From Accumulibacter sp. (GTDB lineage Bacteria; Pseudomonadota; Gammaproteobacteria; Burkholderiales; Rhodocyclaceae), in contig JAIRPF010000145.1 in assembly GCA_031257115.1 (NCBI GenBank), forward strand, positions 1 through 36,336: 36,336 nt of DNA. Reading direction: 5' to 3'. The notes under the pieces are model-generated. The model saw only the letters and a list, made by a program, of their open reading frames with translations, did no database searches and had not been told where the DNA came from. Below, piece after piece: positions 1-6,548 of this stretch. The translations under genes and the position numbers were made by a program. Within the stretch, counting starts at the first letter, position 1. Every line of letters starts with the position of its first letter.

Positions 1-125
1 TTCCCCCTTCTCCCTTCCCTTTTCCCCTTCATGGCTTTCAATTCATCCCTTCGTGACCAGAAGAGGAACGGCAGCCAGACCACGACAAGGCGACCGTCAT
101 GACCATCGGCCAATGTCCAGGCTCG

Positions 126-545
126 TTACACGATACTCACCGTCACGGATTTGCCCAGGGCACGCGCCGCCGCTTCGATCTGATCGAAATTGGACGCATG
201 ACGCAGATCGAACAGCCGGTCGACCTGCGGCATATGCCAGCGCAAGCGCCGCGCCAGTTCCGCCTTCTTGATCCCCTGCTCGATCATCGCTTGATACACC
301 CCCAGCTTGGCGCATTCCAGCGCCGAGGGTCGCACGGTTTTCTGGCCTCTCGCCGGACGGCGAGGAGCCGGCAACGGACGGCGCGCGTCGATGTAGAACG
401 ACAGGCCCGTTTCCAGCGCGTCGACGGCGTTCAGCAAGACCTCTTCCTCGTCCGCGCCAAAAGTGATCGCTTCGGGCACGTCCGCGAACGTCGCCAGAAC
501 CGTGCCGTTATCGTCCGGCGTCAGGGTCACGGGGTAATCGAACAT
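126..545 (-). CDS. hicB: HicB-type antitoxin
   Basis: A 139-residue antitoxin expected to bind and neutralise the HicA mRNA interferase and to repress the operon. The N-terminal ~55 residues have the partly degraded HicB fold (pattern ATFADVPEAITFG, then an ALETGLSFYIDAR segment). The C-terminal half, from about residue 75, has a helix-turn-helix (KKAELARRLRWHMPQVDRL) of the kind that binds the operon promoter. The gene follows hicA with only five bases between stop and start, so the two are one operon with toxin first, the usual hicAB order. The length fits HicB proteins with an HTH tail. Function is inferred from family knowledge; the pair looks intact. Confidence 0.9.
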   Translation of the reverse strand: MFDYPVTLTPDDNGTVLATFADVPEAITFGADEEEVLLNAVDALETGLSFYIDARRPLPAPRRPARGQKTVRPSALECAKLGVYQAMIEQGIKKAELARRLRWHMPQVDRLFDLRHASNFDQIEAAARALGKSVTVSIV

Positions 546-550
546 GACGC

Positions 551-733
551 TTATCCTTTCAAGCCAAGCTGTTTCTTGATCGCGGCCTCCAGCCCCTTTC
601 CCAATTCCTGCGTTCCGTGCATGGGAAGAGCGGACTGTCGGCCATTCAGGAACACCTTTAGATGCGAACCCTTGCCCGGCGCAAACGTCGCGCCCTGTTG
701 TTCCAGCCAGCGTTTCATCTGCTTCGAGTTCAT
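551..733 (-). CDS. hicA: HicA-type mRNA interferase toxin
   Basis: A 60-residue toxin of the double-stranded RNA-binding-like HicA fold, a ribosome-independent mRNA interferase. The catalytic histidine is His24 in the GKGSHLKVF motif, followed by the usual basic strand and a C-terminal LGKGLEAAIKKQLGL helix. The start chosen is the ATG giving MNSKQMKRWLEQQG, which matches the usual HicA N-terminus. An in-frame ATG four codons upstream (position 745) is possible, and the reading frame stays open to 799. It lies directly upstream of hicB on the same strand. The region before it is AT-rich and probably holds the autoregulated promoter, but no operator can be assigned by eye. Confidence 0.88.
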   Translation of the reverse strand: MNSKQMKRWLEQQGATFAPGKGSHLKVFLNGRQSALPMHGTQELGKGLEAAIKKQLGLKG

Positions 734-872
734 GGCCTGAAACATAACATTTGTGTTGTGTTTTATCAATAAGGGATGCTCGTGATCTTTTCTTGGCATT
801 TGCCCTCGATCAAACCGGAAGGAGCGCCAAAACCGAGCTTTTCCCGGATGCTCGCGCAGCCGTCTGGTCAGT

Positions 873-1481
873 TCATCCCGTCATACATTCCGGCGCGCGC
901 AGGGTCATCGTCGTCGCCGTGATCGCTGCCGCGCCCTTGGCCAATTCCATCCGCCCCGCTTTCATGCGGGTTTCCCCTTCCTCCACGGCGGAAAGCCGGA
1001 CGAGTTCGTCGCGGTGGCGCTTGATGGCTTCCTTGTTTTTCTTGTGTTCGTCGGCGATTCGGCGCAGAGTGTCGCGCAGATTGTTGGCACCGGAAGTGGC
1101 GGATTGCCATTTCTGCCTGAGCAGTTCGGTTTCGCGTTTGCTCTTGCCGAACTCGGCGGTCAGGCGCTTGACTTTGCCGCCCAGGGCCGGAATGTCCCTG
1201 GCTTGCGCGCGCATCGCGGCCAGGCGCTTGCCAAGTTCCGTGGTGCGCGCCGACGCCTCGCGGAATCCCTTGCCAAGCGATGCGCCTTCCGTTTTCAGCC
1301 TGGAGAACCGGGAAAGATCGACTTTGCGCAGGGAAATGGCCGTGTTCAGGCGGGAGGTTTCCTGCTCGGTTTTTTGGCGGAAATCGCTTATACTTTTGGA
1401 GGTATTCGCCACGGCCTTTCCGAACGACGCACCGACCGCGCCGCCAATGAGGACACTGATTGCCGATGATGCCGTTGCCAT
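873..1481 (-). pseudogene. Tape measure protein, N-terminal fragment (copy 1)
   Basis: About 200 residues matching the start of a phage tail tape measure protein: a glycine-rich hydrophobic start (IGGAVGASFGKAVAN), then long basic and acidic helices likely to form coiled coil (residues ~25-175), then the beginning of a hydrophobic segment (GAAAITATTMTL) where homology to copy 4 stops. Tape measure proteins are several hundred to over a thousand residues long, so only the N-terminal part remains and no other tail gene follows. The ATG at 1481 fits the start of the other copies. Its start codon overlaps that of the opposite-strand membrane ORF at 1480 in a CATG. The sequence differs clearly from the other copies, so it is not a recent duplicate. 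Confidence 0.65.
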
Positions 1482-1755
1482 GATTGCACTTTTCACCGAT
1501 TTTGCGTTTCAGGTTTTTGCCGTGGCGGTGCTGCTGATCGCCCTCGCCGTTCTCATTGGGTGCCTGGTATTCGTCAGCGAATTGGCCGGTGGAATAGCCA
1601 GTTTTCTTTTTGATATGGCATTTCCGCCATCGCCGCCGCCATTCACCCCGATTCGGCGCGCGGTATCAGGCGGCTTTGCCGCGATGGACGCGCGGGCCGG
1701 AGAAATCCAGCGACGCGCCGACCGCGCCGCCAATGACGAGACTCAAAGAGGATGA
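1480..1755 (+). CDS. Small antisense membrane ORF (copy 1)
   Basis: This ORF starts with MIALFTDFAFQ and carries a long hydrophobic segment over roughly residues 8-45 (rich in V, L, I, A and F), predicting one or two membrane spans. Its ATG overlaps the start codon of the tape measure fragment on the other strand (CATG). The native C-terminus has probably been lost: beyond about residue 60 the frame runs through DNA antisense to tape measure copy 2, so the last ~30 residues are likely an accident of truncation. No good Shine-Dalgarno site precedes it. I do not recognise the family. It is listed because the same geometry recurs at three other places in the window. Confidence 0.4.
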   Translation: MIALFTDFAFQVFAVAVLLIALAVLIGCLVFVSELAGGIASFLFDMAFPPSPPPFTPIRRAVSGGFAAMDARAGEIQRRADRAANDETQRG

Positions 1756-1767
1756 AATCGTAGACAT
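1666..1767 (-). pseudogene. Tape measure protein, very short N-terminal remnant (copy 2)
   Basis: A 33-codon remnant starting MSTISSSLSLVIGGAVGAS, which matches the first ~19 residues of the other tape measure copies, then unrelated codons and a TGA. The ATG at 1767 overlaps the plus-strand ATG at 1766. The homologous part ends about codon 19, so a deletion has joined it to copy 1. It cannot be functional and marks a fossil copy of the locus. Confidence 0.55.
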
Positions 1768-1939
1768 GATCGAAAAGTTCTTTGAAAAGTTGCTTGAATT
1801 TACAGTGATGGGGTCTGTCTACGTGATTTTCGCGTCGTTGGTCGCCGGGGTAATCCTGATCGCGTTCGTTCTGCTGGCGGGGTTGATTACTCCGGCGGAA
1901 TTGTTCGGATTTGAAAAACGCCCTATTGACAGAAGCTAA
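1766..1939 (+). CDS. Small antisense membrane ORF (copy 2)
   Basis: A 57-residue ORF starting MIEKFFEKLLEFTVMG with a strong hydrophobic span at about residues 14-44 (VYVIFASLVAGVILIAFVLL) and a charged tail ending KRPIDRS. It lies between the remnant tape measure start and the remnant GpE-like end, both on the opposite strand. Its ATG overlaps the tape measure ATG (CATG) and its TAA overlaps the GpE-like stop (CTAA). It therefore fills the intergenic gap exactly. A small single-span membrane protein is predicted, function unknown. Conservation of both boundary overlaps in copy 4 argues that it is a real gene. Confidence 0.45.
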   Translation: MIEKFFEKLLEFTVMGSVYVIFASLVAGVILIAFVLLAGLITPAELFGFEKRPIDRS

Positions 1940-1965
1940 TCCGTCAACCACCACGGCGCGTCACC
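1936..1965 (-). pseudogene. GpE-like tail protein, last residues only (copy 2)
   Basis: The minus strand reads GDAPWWLTD followed by TAG, matching the last residues (xDALWWLTD) of the GpE-like ORFs in copies 3 and 4. Upstream of these codons the sequence switches abruptly to the plus-strand tail assembly gene of copy 3, so this is a junction fossil. The stop shares bases with the TAA of the plus-strand membrane ORF. Confidence 0.5.
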
Positions 1966-2289
1966 AAACCCTCGACCTGGCTGACCGTGGGCCGGGAAAG
2001 CGTCACCATCGCGCGCTCGCGCGCCACCGGAATGAACGGCGTCAAACAGAATCGGATCACGCGGCGCGCGCCGACCGTCGGCGATCTGCGCGTGGCGGCG
2101 AAACAAGGCAACAGCGACGCCGAGGCGCAGGACATCTTTCTGTTCGCCTTGCTCGCCAAGTGCTCTTCCGCCGGCATTGAAAGACTCTCGGTGAAGGATG
2201 ACAGGCGCATCCAGGAGGGCTACTTTCGCCTCATCGCCGACGATGACGACGGCGGAACTGAAACGACTCGCCAAGAGGTTGGCGCTTGA
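1966..2289 (+). pseudogene. Phage tail assembly chaperone, start codon lost (copy 3)
   Basis: Closely matches the tail assembly protein at 3588-3917 from its third codon onward (WLTVGxESVTIAxSRAT, then MNGVKQNRITxR and VQEGYFRLIAD-like blocks). The ATG-AGC start seen there is replaced here by GTC-ACC at the junction with copy 2, so the native start is gone; a GTG at 1987 could at best give a shortened product. The family acts in assembling the tail around the tape measure protein in Mu/P2-like phages. It is followed on the same strand by an overlapping GpE-like ORF in the +1 (equivalently -2) frame. It is probably not expressed in its original role. Confidence 0.6.
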
Positions 2290-2431
2290 TCTGCATTTTC
2301 AGCCGTCGGAAATCGACCGGCTGACGATGGGCGACGCGCTGTGGTGGTTGACGGATCAGCGGGCGGCGTCACGGCAGTTTTCGCCGCATGGGAAAGCGGC
2401 TCTCGTCCGGAGGCGGCGGAGAAGCGGATGA
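2243..2431 (+). CDS. GpE-like tail protein overlapping the assembly chaperone (copy 3)
   Basis: Begins at ATG inside the end of the chaperone gene, in a different frame, and reads TTAELKRLAKRLALDLHF then QPSEIDRLTMGDALWWLTD, a pattern like phage P2 GpE/E' proteins. In copy 4 the protein ends right after WWLTD with TAG. Here that stop has become CAG (GATCAG), so the frame runs on about 24 codons of unrelated sequence to 2431. In related phages the second protein is made as a frameshift extension of the first; the offset here fits a -2 shift, but an in-frame ATG also allows separate initiation. Confidence 0.5.
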   Translation: MTTAELKRLAKRLALDLHFQPSEIDRLTMGDALWWLTDQRAASRQFSPHGKAALVRRRRRSG

Positions 2432-2572
2432 ATTCAGGCCAAGGAGGTCCGGCAGCAACGTTCCGGCCACGTGGATGGCCCAGTACGTCAGTAGCGCCGG
2501 TATCACTACGACACCGAATATCGCCACGGCCCCAACCGCCTGAAACGCGAATTCAAGAATCGAGGTCATCAT
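2369..2572 (-). CDS. Small antisense membrane ORF (copy 3)
   Basis: A 67-residue ORF starting MMTSILEFAFQAVGAVAIFG with a hydrophobic stretch over residues ~5-45 and a proline-rich, basic tail (SPPPPDESRFPMRRKLP). It is antisense to the gap between the GpE-like ORF and the tape measure start. Its ATG overlaps the plus-strand tape measure ATG in a CATG, as in the other copies. The LEFAFQ stretch resembles TDFAFQ in copy 1, suggesting homology of these small proteins beyond hydrophobicity. The tail no longer overlaps the GpE-like stop exactly because both ends have drifted. Confidence 0.42.
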   Translation of the reverse strand: MMTSILEFAFQAVGAVAIFGVVVIPALLTYWAIHVAGTLLPDLLGLNSSASPPPPDESRFPMRRKLP

Positions 2573-2702
2573 GTCAGCCACATCCACGGCGTTAAGCATT
2601 GTCATCGGCGGCGCGGTCGGCGCCACGTCCGGAAAATCCATCTCGAATACGACTCGAAGTGTAAGCAATCTTCGTCAAAAAACCGAACGGGAAATGGCGA
2701 AG
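2571..2702 (+). pseudogene. Tape measure protein, N-terminal fragment (copy 3, inverted)
   Basis: Forty-four codons starting MSATSTALSIVIGGAVGATSGK and ending in RQKTEREMAK, matching copy 1 (RQKTEQE). A Shine-Dalgarno-like GAGGT lies just before the ATG. After about 2700 the sequence becomes the antisense of copy 4, so the fragment is joined head-on to an oppositely oriented copy. The frame stays open to 2903 only as antisense of that copy and carries no tape measure residues there. Confidence 0.6.
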
Positions 2703-3343
2703 CGTCCCAGGCCGCGCGAGGCGGCGAGGGAATCCCCGATCGACATGCCGCCGGCAATGAGAACCCCCACGGCCTGCGCCAGTTCATTGCGGCCCATGCC
2801 GGTATCGGCCGCGTTCCGGCGGATCGACTCCGACAGGGCCGCTTCCCTGCCGGTGCGGGCGATGCCCGCGTCGATGGCGATATCGCGGATGATGGCCTGG
2901 TAGTTGGCCGACACCATCGTCGGAGCCGCAATGGACGCCGTGATCGCCGCGCCAGCCTTCCAGCTATCCTTGATCTGCCGCACGCCGTCGCCGATTTTCT
3001 GGCGGCCAGCGGCTCCGGGTTCCAGCCCCTTCAAGGTGCGCCCAAGGCGCGCGTAGTCCTTGTCGAGATTGCCGACGGCGAAACCGTGCGATTTCAGCTT
3101 GGCGATGTTGGCGTCGTTCGCGCGCAGTAGCTTTTCGAAGGCGTCGCCGCTTTTGTTCGCGGTCTTCGCTATCTCGTCGCGCAGACGGATGGTGTCGCCG
3201 ATGAGGTTATGAAAGCCCCGGACACACTCGGCGTTTTTCTTGAAGGCATTGACTTTTGTGTTGGAATCGGCTAAAGCTTTGCCGAACGACGCGCCAACCG
3301 TGCCGCCAATTACCGCCCCGATAGCTACGTTGCCTACCGCCAT
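2675..3343 (-). pseudogene. Tape measure protein, N-terminal fragment (copy 4)
   Basis: The longest copy: 222 residues beginning MAVGNVAIGAVIGGTVGASFGK, a charged helical region (~30-130), a hydrophobic segment (AAITASIAAPTM, ~140), and then the conserved tape measure core (YQAIIRDIAIDAGI, RRNAADTGMGRNELAQAVGVL). It ends RSVF-TGA, where it runs into the inverted copy 3. An AAGGG sequence precedes the ATG at suitable distance. A functional protein would be much longer, so this is a truncated remnant. The start codon overlaps the opposite-strand membrane ORF start at 3342. Confidence 0.68.
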
Positions 3344-3521
3344 GATGGAATCCCTTATCTCTGCTGCCGCGATGCTGTTCTTCGCGCTGCTGCTGGTGGC
3401 CGTCACCGCGCCGCTATGGGTTCCGCTGGCCGTCGGCGCCGTGGAACTGCTCGGCAAGGCGTTCGACCTCTACGCCCGCGTCGAGGCGTGGCGCGACCGA
3501 CGCGCCGCCGCCCGCCGCTAA
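3342..3521 (+). CDS. Small antisense membrane ORF (copy 4)
   Basis: A 59-residue ORF starting MMESLISAAAMLFFALLLVAV, with two likely spans or one long one (residues ~5-42) and a basic C-terminus (EAWRDRRAAARR). It occupies precisely the gap between the GpE-like gene and the tape measure start on the opposite strand: ATG overlapping ATG (CATG) at one end, TAA overlapping TAG (CTAA) at the other. By size and topology it could be a small holin-like or tail-associated membrane protein, but no family is recognised. The Shine-Dalgarno signal is poor, so expression is uncertain. Confidence 0.45.
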   Translation: MMESLISAAAMLFFALLLVAVTAPLWVPLAVGAVELLGKAFDLYARVEAWRDRRAAARR

Positions 3522-3634
3522 TCCGTCAGCCACCACAGAGCGTCGGCGATCGTCAGCCGGTCGATTTCGGAGGGCTGAAAATGCAGTTCAGCCGCCAGCC
3601 GCCGCGCCAGCAGTTTCAGTTCCGTCGTCGTCAC
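3518..3634 (-). CDS. GpE-like tail protein (copy 4)
   Basis: A 38-residue ORF from a GTG start, reading TTTELKLLARRLAAELHF then QPSEIDRLTIADALWWLTD. The pattern resembles the short GpE/E' proteins next to the tape measure gene in P2- and Mu-like phages. It overlaps the tail assembly gene by 47 bases, one base out of frame, which equals a -2 shift. Phage Mu is known to make its second tail chaperone by a -2 frameshift, so this may be a frameshift product and not an independent gene. No slippery site was identified by eye. Confidence 0.55.
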   Translation of the reverse strand: MTTTELKLLARRLAAELHFQPSEIDRLTIADALWWLTD

Positions 3635-3917
3635 CGTCAGCGATGAGGCGAAAATAGCCCTCCTGAACGCGGTTGTAATCGACGACCGACAGCTTCTCGA
3701 TGTCGGCGACGCCACACTCGGCCAGCGACGCGAACAGGATGACCTCCTGCTCCTCGCGGTCGTCCTTTGCCTGCTTCGACGCCGCGCGCAGGTCGCCCAC
3801 CGTCGGCACGCGCAGCGTGATCCGGTTCTGCTTGACGCCGTTCATTTCGGTGGCGCGCGAGAGCGCGATGGTGACGCTTTCCTGGCCCACGGTCAGCCAG
3901 GCCGGGGATTTGCTCAT
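3588..3917 (-). CDS. Phage tail assembly chaperone, Mu gp41-like
   Basis: A 109-residue protein starting MSKSPAWLTVGQESVTIALS. Size, acidic C-terminus (ADGDDDGTETAG) and position immediately before a GpE-like overlap ORF and the tape measure gene point to the tail assembly chaperone of Mu/P2-like phages, which coats the tape measure protein during tail building. This is the only copy with an intact start. Its neighbours (truncated tape measure, no tube, sheath or baseplate genes) show that the prophage itself is lost. The assignment rests on gene order and pattern, not on a search. Confidence 0.6.
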   Translation of the reverse strand: MSKSPAWLTVGQESVTIALSRATEMNGVKQNRITLRVPTVGDLRAASKQAKDDREEQEVILFASLAECGVADIEKLSVVDYNRVQEGYFRLIADGDDDGTETAGAAAGG

Positions 3918-3928
3918 GGGGAATCCTT

Positions 3929-4189
3929 TCAATGTACGGGAGTGGGTGAGGCGCTGGACGGATACCCGGCAAACGGCTTTCCCTCGTTTTCCGGCACCGC
4001 CAATTCGTTCAAGTCCTGGAGTGCCCTCGCCGCCTGCCCGCCGCCCATGTCCTTGACGAGGAGTTCCACGAGCTTCTTGCCGATTTGCGGGAACCCAACT
4101 TTCCATGCCGGCGCGTTTTGCTTGCCGGGTTGGAGCGAGGCTCCAACCCGGCCTGTGGCCACGCGGGCGGCGAAATGCCGCCACTGCAA
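3929..4189 (-). CDS. Hypothetical phage-related ORF, 5' end unclear
   Basis: The C-terminal part reads as credible protein (VGFPQIGKKLVELLVKDMGG, then QAARALQDLNELAVPENEG) and lies just upstream of the tail assembly gene on the same strand. The N-terminal part overlaps a perfect palindrome at 4125-4151 and looks like non-coding repeat, so the true gene probably had its start removed or replaced there. No function is recognised; by position it could be the end of a tail gene preceding the chaperone. Confidence 0.3.
   Translation of the reverse strand: MQWRHFAARVATGRVGASLQPGKQNAPAWKVGFPQIGKKLVELLVKDMGGGQAARALQDLNELAVPENEGKPFAGYPSSASPTPVH
4125..4151. repeat. Perfect 12-bp inverted repeat with 3-base loop
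   Basis: CCGGGTTGGAGC, loop GAG, GCTCCAACCCGG. The arms match perfectly. It marks the edge of the phage-remnant patch before holB. No T-tract follows on either strand, so it is not a standard intrinsic terminator. Confidence 0.7.
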
Positions 4190-4334
4190 AAGGCGCGCTC
4201 CGTTCGCGCGGACCGGGTTGAAATGACGGAAGGCCGCCGGAGCATCCCGCTCCGGGGCGCGGCGCTTCCGTGAGTCTTGTCATCACGCGGCGGAATGGCG
4301 CAAACTTTCGATTCGGACACGGTTTGGTTTTACG

Positions 4335-5381
4335 ATGAACATTCACGATTTGCATGAAGAAATCTGGGCGCGGCTCGGCGAGTGGCGCGGGCGGCTGCCG
4401 CACGCCTTGCTGCTGGCGGGGCCGCGCGGCATCGGCAAGTTCGGGCTGGCGCGCGCTTTCGCCGAATCGCTGCTCTGCGAGAATCCCTTGCCGTCGCGGG
4501 CGGCTTGCGGGACGTGCCTGGCGTGCGGCTGGATGGCGCAGGGCAATCATCCGGATTTCAGGCTGGTCCGGCCGGACGCGCTGAGCGAGGGCGAAGGGGA
4601 GGACGCCGAGGCCGGGAGCAAGAAGAAACCGAGCCAGCAGATCACCATCGACCAGGTTCGCGCGCTGGACGACTTTCTGCACGTCGGAACCCACCGCCAG
4701 GGCTTGCGCGTCGTCCTGCTCGATCCGGCCGAGGCGATGAACCGGAGCACCGCCAATTCGCTCCTCAAGTCGCTTGAAGAACCCGTTCCCGGCACTGTGT
4801 TTCTGCTGGTTTCCGGCGAACCCGAACGCTTGTTGCCGACGATCCGCAGCCGTTGCCAGCAACTCGCCGTTCCCTTGCCGGAAGCCTCACGCGCGCGGGC
4901 TTGGCTGGCGGCGGCCGGCGTCGGGGACGCGGCCCGCTGGCTCGCGCTCGCCGGAGGGTCGCCGCTGCTGGCCGCCGAATTGGGGTCGGGCGACGAGCGC
5001 GCGCTGCTCGACGCGTTGACGGCCGAACTGGTCAAGGGCGGCCGCGTCGATCCGCTGGCGGCGGCGGCGGCGATGGACCGGGTGGTCAAGGCCGACAAGC
5101 GGCCCGCGCCGTTGAAGCGCCTGGTCGAATGGGGGCAGAAATGGTTCGCCGACCTGATTCTTCTGCGCGCGGGGCAAGCGCCGCGCTACTTCCTGGAATG
5201 GGCCGCGCCCTTGCGGGAACTGGCCGGACGCGCCGAACTCCCCGGCTTGCTGGCCTTTGCCCGGAAAGCGTTACAATACCGGCGTCAATGTGAACAACCC
5301 TTGAACAGCCGCCTGTTCCTGGAGGATTTTTTCCTCGACTACGCGGCGTTGTTCGATCCCGTCCGGAACGGCCATGGCTGA
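4335..5381 (+). CDS. holB: DNA polymerase III subunit delta'
   Basis: A 348-residue clamp-loader subunit that works with gamma/tau and delta to load the sliding clamp. Visible features: the P-loop region GPRGIGKFG (residues 29-37), a zinc-binding cluster (Cys48, Cys58, Cys61, Cys64), the NSLLKSLEEPVPGTVFLL segment and the TIRSRCQQL motif that holds the SRC arginine finger region. Length is normal for betaproteobacterial HolB. The start codon gives MNIHDLHEEIW, fitting family N-termini. It is the first gene of a tight cluster, its stop lying inside the first codons of pilZ (8-base overlap), so translation is probably coupled. Confidence 0.93.
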   Translation: MNIHDLHEEIWARLGEWRGRLPHALLLAGPRGIGKFGLARAFAESLLCENPLPSRAACGTCLACGWMAQGNHPDFRLVRPDALSEGEGEDAEAGSKKKPSQQITIDQVRALDDFLHVGTHRQGLRVVLLDPAEAMNRSTANSLLKSLEEPVPGTVFLLVSGEPERLLPTIRSRCQQLAVPLPEASRARAWLAAAGVGDAARWLALAGGSPLLAAELGSGDERALLDALTAELVKGGRVDPLAAAAAMDRVVKADKRPAPLKRLVEWGQKWFADLILLRAGQAPRYFLEWAAPLRELAGRAELPGLLAFARKALQYRRQCEQPLNSRLFLEDFFLDYAALFDPVRNGHG

Positions 5382-5745
5382 ATCCCCAGAATCGAAAACC
5401 GTCGCGCCGCGCCCCAGCGTTCTGTCGCTGAACATCAACTCGAAATCGGCGCTGTACGCGGCTTACATGCCTTTTCTCAAGAACGGCGGGATTTTCATTC
5501 CTACCACGCGCGAATACAGCATCGGCGACGAGGTGTTCATGCTGCTCGCGTTGATGGACGATCCCACCAAGCTGCCGATCGCCGGCACCGTGGTCTGGAT
5601 CACGCCGCCGGGAGCGCAGAACAGCAAGGCGCAGGGCATCGGCGTGCATTTCAAGAGCGACGAGAGCGGCGTCGAGGCCAAGCGCAAGATCGAGGGCCTG
5701 CTCGGCGGCGTCATGCAGTCGAGCCGCCCGACGCACACCATGTGA
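5374..5745 (+). CDS. pilZ: PilZ domain protein
   Basis: A 123-residue single-domain PilZ protein, needed for type IV pilus assembly in related bacteria. It shows the beta-barrel pattern LKNGGIFIPTTREYSIGDEV, then PIAGTVVWITPPGA and GIGVHFK. The RxxxR motif that binds cyclic-di-GMP in other PilZ proteins is absent, as in the type IV pilus PilZ class. The position between holB and tatD is conserved in many beta- and gammaproteobacteria, which supports the name. It overlaps holB by 8 bases and ends 11 bases before the preferred tatD start. Confidence 0.9.
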   Translation: MAESPESKTVAPRPSVLSLNINSKSALYAAYMPFLKNGGIFIPTTREYSIGDEVFMLLALMDDPTKLPIAGTVVWITPPGAQNSKAQGIGVHFKSDESGVEAKRKIEGLLGGVMQSSRPTHTM

Positions 5746-5756
5746 GGAAGCGGCCG

Positions 5757-6548
5757 ATGCTGGTCGATTCCCATTGCCACCTGGACTTTCCGGAACTGGC
5801 GGAAGACCTCGCCGGAGCGCTCGCGGCGATGCGGGCGGCCGGCGTCGGCGGCGCGCTCTGCGCCGGGGTCGCGCTGGAGGATTTTCCGCGCGTCCTGGCC
5901 CTGGCCGAGGCGCACGGGCACATCCTGGCGACGGTCGGCGTGCATCCCGAGACGACCGGCGCGCGGGAAGCCACCGTCGACGAACTCGTCCGCCTGGCGG
6001 CGCATCCGAGGGTCGTCGGCATCGGGGAAACCGGCCTGGACTACTACTGGCACAAGGATGCGCCCGAATGGCAGCGCGAGCGTTTCCGCGTCCACATCCG
6101 CGCGGCGCGGCAAGCCGGCAAACCGCTCGTCGTGCATAACCGCGACGCCACGGCGGATGTCCTGCGCGCGCTGGAAGAAGAAAACGCCGGCGAGGTCGGC
6201 GGCGTCCTGCATTGTTTCACCGAAAGCTGGGACGTGGCGCGGCGGGCGCTGGATCTCGGCTTTTACATTTCCATCTCCGGAATCGTCACCTTCAGGAACG
6301 CGGGCGTCGTGAAAGAAGTAGCCCGGCGCGTTCCGCTCGACCGCCTGCTGGTGGAAACCGATTCCCCGTACCTCGCCCCGGCCCCGTTTCGCGGCAAGCG
6401 CAACCAGCCGGCCTACGTCAGATACGTCGCCGAGGAAATCGCCGCCCTGCGCGGAGCGCCGTTCGAGGCGGTGGCGGCGGCCACGACGGAAAATTTTTTC
6501 CGCCTGTTTTCCCTGGACCCCAGCGAGTTTCCTTCCCATGAAAAATAG
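5757..6548 (+). CDS. tatD: TatD family metal-dependent DNase
   Basis: A hydrolase of the TatD/YcfH family with 3'-5' exonuclease or deoxyribonuclease activity. Metal ligands are visible: His6 and His8 in DSHCHLD, Glu91 in GIGETGLDYYW, His127 in VVHNRDA, His152 in LHCF, and Asp202 in ETDSPYLAP. The ATG at 5757 is chosen because GAGGAAG lies at proper distance before it; a GTG at 5742 in the same frame would add five residues. Length (~263) is standard. It overlaps the following ankyrin gene by 11 bases. Whether it is YcfH-like (common next to holB) or TatD proper cannot be told by eye. Confidence 0.92.
   Translation: MLVDSHCHLDFPELAEDLAGALAAMRAAGVGGALCAGVALEDFPRVLALAEAHGHILATVGVHPETTGAREATVDELVRLAAHPRVVGIGETGLDYYWHKDAPEWQRERFRVHIRAARQAGKPLVVHNRDATADVLRALEEENAGEVGGVLHCFTESWDVARRALDLGFYISISGIVTFRNAGVVKEVARRVPLDRLLVETDSPYLAPAPFRGKRNQPAYVRYVAEEIAALRGAPFEAVAAATTENFFRLFSLDPSEFPSHEK

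Noticed and set aside
873..3917. A diversity-generating retroelement or shufflon
   Set aside because: No reverse transcriptase, no serine or tyrosine recombinase next to the copies, and no exact crossover repeats at the junctions; the idea of a silent allele store is kept only as an inference.
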